A stretch of 64,000 nucleotides of DNA from Myxococcales bacterium (GTDB lineage Bacteria; Myxococcota_A; Polyangia; Polyangiales; Polyangiaceae). Both the position numbers and the translations under genes were made by a program. Where the stretch lies: contig JAAFHV010000002.1 of the NCBI GenBank assembly GCA_013297655.1, forward strand, positions 1-64,000, in the 5' to 3' direction. Within the stretch, counting starts at the first letter, position 1. The number at the start of each line of letters is the position of its first letter. The notes below the pieces were generated by a model, which saw nothing but the letters and a program-made list of their open reading frames with translations, searched no databases and was not told where the DNA came from. This document shows, in pieces, positions 55,821 to 64,000 of this stretch.

Positions 55821-57254
55821 ATGGTGAACAAAGCTCACCTTGCAGCAGGCATCCTGGCCTGTGTCCTCGTCGCGTGCTCCGGCACCGACGGCGCGTCCGG
55901 CAGCAAAGGCACCGCCGGCGACAAGGGCACACCTGGAACCGCCGGCACTGCAGGTACGACAGGAAAATCCGGGGAGGCGAGCATCAGCCTCGTCTCGCCG
56001 CGCGCGGCCGTGCTCGACGGCATCGCCGAGGTCACCATCTCGGTCGACGGCGCCGACCTCCCGAGCGCCGCGACCGTGTCGTTCGGCGCGGGCGTCAAGG
56101 TGGGGCAGAGCGTCGTCACGAAGCGCTCGATGATCGTCGAAATTCAGGTCGATCCTACGGCCGCGATAGGTCCCCGCGACGTGGTCGTCTCCGGCCCCGA
56201 TGGCTTCAAGCTCACCTACGCGGGCGGCTTCGCGGTCGGCGCTGGCCTCGGCGTAAAGGTCTCCGGCGGCAAGGGTGAGCAGGGTGGCCTCGTGCAGGTC
56301 GACCTCACCAACCACGACGCCGAGTACTTCGACAGCGAGAGCTTCTCCCTCGTGCCGAGCGCGGCCGATGGGCTCTTTCTCCGGATCAATGCACCCTACA
56401 CGGGCCCGAAAGACGCGCGCGCCATCCTGCTCGTCGACCCGACGGCGAAAGCGGGCAACCTCGGCATCATCGGGACGAACTACCCCGGCGAGACGAACGC
56501 GCCGATTTACATCGCCGATCCGAAGGCCGTCACCGTCGCCGCGCGCACCGCCGAGACGCTCGGAACGACCGAGGTCACGAAGGTGATCACGACGCCTTTC
56601 CAGAGCTATCTCTTCAAGTACACCACGGGCGTCAACAAGCTCAACGTGATCAGCGTCGTGCCCAATACGGCGGCGCTCGTTCCTTTCGCGGTCGGTCTCG
56701 GCCCCGCGGGCAAGCTCTCGGACGTGATCTCGTCTGCGGCGTTCGTGGCCTATCCCACCACCGTCGGCGGCTCGGGCACCCTCATCGTCGCGAACAGCAA
56801 GTTCGCCGAGGCGGGCGCCTCCGCGGCCGACTTCGGGTTCAAAGCGACCGCGCGCTCCTTCGACGCGGAAGCTCCTATCGTCGAGGACGACGGCGCGCAG
56901 CACGACGGCGCGGGCGGCACGTTCCAAGCTTGGGGCGCGCTCCCGGCGGCCAACGCGGCGGTGCCCGTGCTCCTCCTCAACGGCGAGCTGAAGACGGCAG
57001 ATACGGCCGACGTGTACCGCGTCACCGGCGCGGCGAACCAGCAGGTGGAGGTCTCCATCCTGGGCGACGCTCCCGTCGCGCTCGCGATCTCGTCGAACGT
57101 GAATTTTCCCAACAACGCGAACACCGTGCGCGCCACGTTGAACACCAAAGCCGGCACCCTCGTGCTGGCGAACGCCGCTGCGAATCGTTTCATTCGCGTG
57201 GCCCCGGCCGATCGTCGAGGCAAGTACACGCTCGCCATTCGCGTTCGCCCGTGA
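55821..57254 (+). CDS. Collagen-like lipoprotein 1
   Basis: A 477-residue protein from ATG 55821 with AAGGAG upstream. Lipobox LVAC places C19 as the lipidated residue. Residues 21-53 are 11 Gly-X-Y triplets (GTD GAS GSK GTA GDK GTP ...), enough for a short collagen-like stalk. An IPT/TIG-like Ig domain follows (about 55-145: SLVSPRAAVLDGIAEVTIS). A large beta-rich region carries SNVNFPNNANTVRATLNT and a C-terminal domain of about 90 residues ending GKYTLAIRVRP, similar to pre-peptidase C-terminal domains. It is paralogous to the next gene. Confidence 0.82.
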   Translation: MVNKAHLAAGILACVLVACSGTDGASGSKGTAGDKGTPGTAGTAGTTGKSGEASISLVSPRAAVLDGIAEVTISVDGADLPSAATVSFGAGVKVGQSVVTKRSMIVEIQVDPTAAIGPRDVVVSGPDGFKLTYAGGFAVGAGLGVKVSGGKGEQGGLVQVDLTNHDAEYFDSESFSLVPSAADGLFLRINAPYTGPKDARAILLVDPTAKAGNLGIIGTNYPGETNAPIYIADPKAVTVAARTAETLGTTEVTKVITTPFQSYLFKYTTGVNKLNVISVVPNTAALVPFAVGLGPAGKLSDVISSAAFVAYPTTVGGSGTLIVANSKFAEAGASAADFGFKATARSFDAEAPIVEDDGAQHDGAGGTFQAWGALPAANAAVPVLLLNGELKTADTADVYRVTGAANQQVEVSILGDAPVALAISSNVNFPNNANTVRATLNTKAGTLVLANAAANRFIRVAPADRRGKYTLAIRVRP

Positions 57255-57288
57255 ACCTTTCTTTTCCTAGTTTTTCGGAGATTTCCCG

Positions 57289-58776
57289 ATGAAAAAGACT
57301 CTCTCCATTCTCGGTCTCGTGGGTGCGACGCTCCTCGTCGTCGCGTGTGGCTCGGACGGCGCTCCCGGCACCGATGGCGCCAAGGGCGACAACGGCGCGA
57401 AGGGTGACAACGGCACGCCCGGCACCGTCGGCAAGGACGGCGTCGTGACGCCCTCGCTCGAGTTCGTGACGCCGAACCGCGGCGTGCTCGACCGCACGAT
57501 CGAAGTGACCATTAGCGCGAGCGGCACCAAGTTCGCGGGCAGCCCCAAGGTCGACCTCGGCGCCGGCATCACGGTGTCGGAAGTGAAGGCCCTCAGCGCC
57601 ACGTCGATCTCGGCGAAGCTGGTGATCGCGGCGAACGCTGCGATTGGCGTCCGGGACGTGACGATCGACGGGCAGAAGCTCGAGAAGGCTTTTGCGGTCA
57701 TTCCGGCGATTTCGTCGACCATCGTGGGCACCGCGCAGCAGGGCGGCGTCGCCAACGTCGCGATCCAGAACAACGATCTCGCGAACCCGTTCGACAAGGA
57801 GAACCTCGCCCTCGTCGCGCCGGATCTCATCAACCTCAACGTCGGCGCGGAGTCGAACATCTTCGCGGGCGGCGCGTTCATCGTCCCGCCGCTCGTTACG
57901 GGCTCGCCCGCGTTCTCGCTCGCGAACATGGACGCCGAAGGAAAGCCGCGCACCACGTTCCTCGGCAACCCGAACGACGTGAAGGTCACCGCCCGCGCCG
58001 CCACCGCGCTCACCGTGAACGCCGCGCCGCAGGCGATCACGCTCGGCGCACAGCTCGCGTCGTTTTACGGCAAAGGCACTATCCCCGCGAACACCGCCAT
58101 GATCGCCGACTACCGCATTCAGGTCGGCGCCACCGCCACCACGTCGCCGCTCGGCTTCTTGTTCAGCAAGGGTGGTACCGCGAAGGACATCCTCGGCGTG
58201 GCGCAACCCCCGCAGAGCTTCTTGGGCGCCGAACCGCCCCCCTACGACCTTCACCTCGTCGTTCCCTTCCCCACGCAGGCGGCGGCGGAAGACGAATACC
58301 TCGTGCTCGTCGACAGCTCTGGCACCGGCGGTCCCGCCACCTTCAGCGCTACCTTCGTGAAGGCCGAGTCCATCCCCGAAGGCGCTCTCGCTCACAACAC
58401 CGCGCCCCTCGCGCAAGACCTCGCGGTGCTCCAAGCGATCCCGGCCAACCTCACCACCGACATCGGCGGCAAGGTCGTGGCCGGAAATCTGCTCACCACG
58501 ACCGAGGTCGACATCTACAAGATCACGGTCGCGAACAACGATCGTCTCCAGATCGGTATCGGCGGCGACGGCGAGTACGACGTCATCGTGTCCACCGACG
58601 GCACGACCGATCCGGAAGGCGCCAACGCCCTCGGTTACGTGTACTCCGCAACCAAAGGCCAGCTCGGCAGCGACGTGGTGACCGCGACCGCGACCACGAT
58701 TTACATCGCCGTGACGCCGTACCAAGCGCGCAACGGCAAGTACACGCTCTCGGTCCGCAAGATCGCCGCGAACTGA
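57289..58776 (+). CDS. Collagen-like lipoprotein 2 (paralogue)
   Basis: A 495-residue protein with lipobox VVAC (C20). Residues 21-53 are again exactly 11 Gly-X-Y triplets (GSD GAP GTD GAK GDN GAK GDN ...). The same order follows: an IPT/TIG-like domain (EFVTPNRGVLDRTIEVTIS) and a C-terminal domain ending GKYTLSVRKIAAN. The body diverges strongly from the first copy, but TPNRGVLDRTIEVTISASG versus SPRAAVLDGIAEVTISVDG shows common origin. Separation from gene 1 is 34 bp, and a terminator follows, so the two form one unit. Surface display with trimerisation is inferred. Confidence 0.85.
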   Translation: MKKTLSILGLVGATLLVVACGSDGAPGTDGAKGDNGAKGDNGTPGTVGKDGVVTPSLEFVTPNRGVLDRTIEVTISASGTKFAGSPKVDLGAGITVSEVKALSATSISAKLVIAANAAIGVRDVTIDGQKLEKAFAVIPAISSTIVGTAQQGGVANVAIQNNDLANPFDKENLALVAPDLINLNVGAESNIFAGGAFIVPPLVTGSPAFSLANMDAEGKPRTTFLGNPNDVKVTARAATALTVNAAPQAITLGAQLASFYGKGTIPANTAMIADYRIQVGATATTSPLGFLFSKGGTAKDILGVAQPPQSFLGAEPPPYDLHLVVPFPTQAAAEDEYLVLVDSSGTGGPATFSATFVKAESIPEGALAHNTAPLAQDLAVLQAIPANLTTDIGGKVVAGNLLTTTEVDIYKITVANNDRLQIGIGGDGEYDVIVSTDGTTDPEGANALGYVYSATKGQLGSDVVTATATTIYIAVTPYQARNGKYTLSVRKIAAN

Positions 58777-58807
58777 CGTTCGATAGCCAACGTCAGGCGT
58801 AAACACG

Positions 58808-58838
58808 AGGCCCCACGGTTCGCTCCGCGGGGCCTTTT
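58808..58838 (+). terminator. Intrinsic terminator of the collagen-like gene pair
   Basis: AGGCCCC (58808-58814) pairs with GGGGCCT (58829-58835), with an inner CGG/CCG, followed by TTTTGTATTT. This is a clear factor-independent terminator. Confidence 0.88.
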
Positions 58839-59201
58839 GTATTTCGGACAGCATGAAACGCCGGGTTGGAGTCGACGGGACGGATGGCGCGCTGAGCTGC
58901 TGGTAGCAAATATGTCGCGTGATACGACCAATCCGTTCGGAACGGTACTCGCCTCTCGAGTCACTTACACGGCGTAGCGGCGTCGCACCGCAGCGTCTCC
59001 CGGAATCAAGTTTTCGCCCTCGAACCGCTTGTGCCACCGACATCGACTTGGCCTATGGGTTCCATGCTGGAGATCGTCGAATGCCGGGGCGACGGCGCGA
59101 TTGCGGCCGCTTCGCGACTCGCCGAGCCAGAACGACGAAGACAGGACCGTCCCTGCGGCAGGTCGGCGCGCTCGCGAGGCAAGGCCAGCTCTGCGCCTTG
59201 G
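58839..59201. other. 363-bp region without a recognised gene
   Basis: Lies between the collagen-like terminator and the 3' end of the minus-strand gene at 59202. Open frames here show no family signature. Nothing structural beyond the terminator was recognised. Confidence 0.6.
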
Positions 59202-60074
59202 CTAGGACGCTCGGTCGACGGCGCGGAGACGACGGCGTGCGAACAGCGTCATCAGCGCCGCCGTCATCAGCGCCACGTCGCTCGGGTCGACCCCGCTGGG
59301 GGCGAAGGTGCAGTGGCAGGAACGCGACGGCTTGGGCGCGACGGGCGCGCCCGCATCGGACGTGGATGAGCCGCTGTCGGTGCCCGTGGCGGAAGCCTCC
59401 GACGTGCCCGCGTCGGGTGGGCCTTCGACCGCCGCGATCGCGTCGCGGGCGAACGCATCTCGGTTCTCGACGTCGTAGCGAAACTCGGTTTTGGCGAGCT
59501 CGGCGAACTTTTTCCAGTAGGGCGCGCAGCGCTCGACGTCGATCGCGCACCTTCGATACTTGTCCGCGAGCGCGAAACAATCGAGTCGCATCGGATCGCG
59601 CGGAGGGGGAGGGTCTGCGTCGCCCGCGAGCCGATTCGACAGTCGCTCGGACATCGCGCGCAAGTACTGCTCGGTGTAGGTGCCGAACGTGAGCTCGCGC
59701 TCGATGCCACCGAATTCGCGCATGCGCAACGTATCCCAAGCGGCAAGCTTGGCGTTCGCGGCCTCGATTTCGCTCTCGGACGCGCCAGCACGAGGGGCTT
59801 TCGGAGGCGGCGGCAAACGTCGCGCGCGACACCAATAGGACTCGATCCGGTCGTTGTGGCTCGCCCCGCAGTGGAACCGAAGGCCGAGGCGAACGAGCTC
59901 CTTTTGCGTGCACTCGTCCACGTCTTCGCGGGCGCGCGAGCCGCTCGCGCACTCCAGCCACGCGGGTGCCTCGCACGTCTGCGCACCGGGCAACGCATCC
60001 GCGCGCGCCGAGTGAACCGGCGCGAAGAGCACGGCCGCGCCGAAGACGGCCGCAGGGAGGATCCGATGAAACAC
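59202..60074 (-). CDS. Exported protein with possible MYXO-CTERM-like tail
   Basis: A 290-residue protein with a signal peptide (FGAAVLFAPVHSARADALPG). A Cys-containing domain (about 30-220) shows TCEAPAWLECASG, FHCGAS, YWCRARR and ERCAPYWKK. An acidic Ser/Thr/Gly linker precedes the C-terminus, which has CHC, then a hydrophobic stretch (VALMTAALMTLFARR) and basic RRRLR. Cys, hydrophobic segment and Arg cluster are the elements of MYXO-CTERM sorting tails, but the fit is loose. Function of the body is unknown. Confidence 0.68.
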   Translation of the reverse strand: MFHRILPAAVFGAAVLFAPVHSARADALPGAQTCEAPAWLECASGSRAREDVDECTQKELVRLGLRFHCGASHNDRIESYWCRARRLPPPPKAPRAGASESEIEAANAKLAAWDTLRMREFGGIERELTFGTYTEQYLRAMSERLSNRLAGDADPPPPRDPMRLDCFALADKYRRCAIDVERCAPYWKKFAELAKTEFRYDVENRDAFARDAIAAVEGPPDAGTSEASATGTDSGSSTSDAGAPVAPKPSRSCHCTFAPSGVDPSDVALMTAALMTLFARRRLRAVDRAS

Positions 60075-60378
60075 CGAATCACCCTATCAGGTGCGAAAAG
60101 CGGCGCGTGAGCTCCCGGGCGCGGCTATGCGTCGCGCCCGCCTTTCGGGATCACGCCAAAACGGGCGACGTGCGCGGACTCCGGCGCGCCTCGCGACGCG
60201 AGCACCGACGGAGCGCACGGCGCCGAGCCACGAATGGCTCGCGTGGCGGCCCCAGCGCGCCATGGCAGCTCCTCGAACGTGGCCGAAGAGGGAAGGCCAC
60301 GGCGCCCACGCAACTCCGCGACCAAGACGGGAGTCGATCGACGAGCTGTCGCCGAGGACAGAGGCGGAGCCGGACTCT
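60075..60378. other. 304-bp region without a recognised gene
   Basis: Sits between the start codon of the exported protein gene at 60074 and the 3' end of the oxyR-like gene. No RNA, repeat or operator pattern was seen. Confidence 0.6.
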
Positions 60379-61302
60379 TCACGGCGCGTTTGGGTGCACG
60401 GCCTTCGGGTAGGCCTGACGAAGCGCGGTCGCCAACGTTTGGAGCGAGGGCTCGAGGGCCGAGCCCTTTCGCCAGATCAACGCGACTGTGCGGTGCGCGG
60501 CCGGTCCGGCGAGAGGGCGCACGTGGAGCCGCGCGCGTCGCGTCTCCGTGTCCACGGCGATGGCGGGGATGAGCGTGATGCAGCCGCCGCCCGCGACCAT
60601 TTGCACGAGCGTGGTCAAGCTCGTCGCGCGAAAGTCGCTCTCGTTCATTCGCGCGGCGCTGCACGCTTCGAGAGCTTGGGTGCGGAAGCAATGGCCCTCG
60701 TCGAGGAGCAGTAGCTCTTCGCCTCGAAGCTCGGCCTCGGTCACGTGCGTGCTCTTCTTGGCGAGCGCGTGATCGGGGGGCGTGAGGACGACGAAGGGGT
60801 CCTTCGCGAGGACCTGCTGCGCGACCTCGCCGATGTCGGCTTCGAGTGCCAGGATGGCCCCCTCGAGCTCGCCGTCGTCGAGGCGCTTCACCAGCACGTC
60901 CGTCTTCTCCTCGGTCCACCGGATGCGCAGCTTCGGGAACCGCTTGCGCAAAGGCGCCGTGATGCTCGGGAGCAAGTACGGCGCGAGCGTCGGAATGACG
61001 CCCAGCCGCATCGTTCCGGCGAACGGATCCGAAGTCCGCGTGGCCGCGCGAACGAGCTCGTCGGCTTCGACGAGAGCCCGCTTGGCGCGCGCCGCGAGGT
61101 CACGGCCTGGCACCGTGATGAGGACCTTCTTTCGGGTGCGCTCGAAGAGCGTTACGCCGAGCGCTTCCTCGACCTGCGCGAGCTGCGCGCTGAGCGAAGG
61201 CTGCGACACCCCGCAACGCTCGGCCGCGCGCCGGAACGAGAGCTCTTCGGCGATAGCCACGATGTACTGGAGCTGACGGAGGGTGAAGGGGTGGGGGGCC
61301 AT
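60379..61302 (-). CDS. oxyR: OxyR-type hydrogen peroxide sensor
   Basis: A 307-residue LysR-type regulator. The N-terminal HTH (LSFRRAAERCGVSQPSLSAQLAQVEEALG, about 21-49) has the classic LysR form. The redox pair is C205 and C214 in GHCFRTQALEAC, nine residues apart as Cys199 and Cys208 are in E. coli OxyR. It senses peroxide by disulfide formation and activates the divergent katG. The start ATG at 61300-61302 leaves a 95-bp interval to katG. Confidence 0.92.
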   Translation of the reverse strand: MAPHPFTLRQLQYIVAIAEELSFRRAAERCGVSQPSLSAQLAQVEEALGVTLFERTRKKVLITVPGRDLAARAKRALVEADELVRAATRTSDPFAGTMRLGVIPTLAPYLLPSITAPLRKRFPKLRIRWTEEKTDVLVKRLDDGELEGAILALEADIGEVAQQVLAKDPFVVLTPPDHALAKKSTHVTEAELRGEELLLLDEGHCFRTQALEACSAARMNESDFRATSLTTLVQMVAGGGCITLIPAIAVDTETRRARLHVRPLAGPAAHRTVALIWRKGSALEPSLQTLATALRQAYPKAVHPNAP

Positions 61303-61308
61303 CGTTGG

Positions 61309-63707
<2,399 letters not shown>

Positions 63708-63741
63708 CGCATTCGCGCTCGGCGTCGCGCGTCCGCCGAGG

Positions 63742-63936
63742 ATGAGCCTCTTCCGGAAGATCACGGGAACCGCGCGCGTCGCGCGGCTCGAGTCGACGAA
63801 GTGCGGAGTGCTTGCCTGCTTCGGGTCCGCTCCGCCCTATCCCGATTTCGATCCCGTTCTTTTCAACACGCCCGTCGATCGCGAAGGTCTCGAAGGTTCA
63901 TCGTATGTCGCTCGATGTCGTCCTCGTGGACCATAG
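63742..63936 (+). CDS. Possible small ORF, doubtful
   Basis: A 64-codon frame with GAGG just before its ATG, beginning MSLFRKITGTARVARLESTK and ending in a Pro/Arg-rich tail. It starts 34 bp after katG. There is no homology signature and its composition does not distinguish it from chance in this GC content. It may be spurious or the remnant of a longer gene. Confidence 0.25.
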   Translation: MSLFRKITGTARVARLESTKCGVLACFGSAPPYPDFDPVLFNTPVDREGLEGSSYVARCRPRGP

Positions 63937-63943
63937 AGCGTAG

Positions 63944-64000
63944 GTGAATCAAGTCACTTTCACAGGCGAGGTCCCGATGCACCAACTTCACTCCGCGCGG
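63944..64000 (+). CDS. Possible gene start cut by window edge
   Basis: GTG 63944 opens an 18-codon frame to the edge (VNQVTFTGEVPMHQL...), with an in-frame ATG at 63977 that has GCGAGG upstream. Too little is visible to identify a product; this may be only the open end of intergenic DNA. Confidence 0.2.
   Translation, partial: MNQVTFTGEVPMHQLHSAR

Overview
The window is chromosomal DNA from a GC-rich Gram-negative bacterium, most likely a myxobacterium of the Polyangia type. The signs are an unusual density of lipoprotein signal peptides followed by Asp/Ala/Gly-rich linkers, a Cys-rich secreted protein, a possible MYXO-CTERM tail, a fused shikimate kinase/dehydroquinate synthase, and long receiver/PATAN regulatory proteins. 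Genus and species cannot be read from the sequence alone. No rRNA, tRNA, prophage, insertion sequence or CRISPR array was recognised.

Left part (1-16.9 kb). A truncated Cys-rich lipoprotein and clpB are divergent. A moxR-DUF58-transglutaminase operon follows on the minus strand, then a 25-bp tandem repeat block and an orphan CcmA-like ABC ATPase. Next is the zapA-bioF-bioD operon. Four copies of the ParB-site palindrome GTTTCACGTGAAAC lie within 1.43 kb here; one contains the bioF start codon and the other three lie in or at the edge of a 1.1-kb stretch without a convincing gene. Two uncharacterised envelope genes and the aroC-aroKB operon complete the block.

Origin-proximal core (16.9-27.4 kb). 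DUF167, dapF and two receiver-domain genes (the last three joined by ATGA overlaps) and a lipoprotein run rightwards into a shared terminator. gyrB, recF and dnaN run leftwards. dnaA is not in the window. The 390-bp gap upstream of dnaN has an AT-rich island, a 14-bp palindrome and near-match DnaA boxes, so it is a candidate for dnaN control or for an origin element. The parS cluster plus dnaN-recF-gyrB make it likely that this is the replication-origin region.

Cytochrome c biogenesis (27.4-32.9 kb). A ccmF-ccmH fusion, a zinc-ribbon CcmI-like membrane protein and a large membrane-anchored protein overlap one another in one minus-strand operon. The orphan CcmA-like ATPase at 8.8 kb may belong to the same pathway.

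Right part (33-64 kb), mostly plus strand and rich in envelope and exported functions: an EamA transporter, a GH44 glycosidase, a penicillin-acylase-family lipoprotein, a DJ-1/PfpI protein divergent from a MocR-type regulator whose PLP lysine is replaced by valine, a four-gene RND efflux operon with its TetR gene inside it, a TetR/CYP102-like P450 divergent pair, a TAP-type hydrolase, two tandem paralogous collagen-like lipoproteins, and an oxyR/katG pair in which KatG has a lipoprotein signal. Gene starts were chosen by family alignment, ribosome-binding sites and overlaps, and often differ from the longest open frame.
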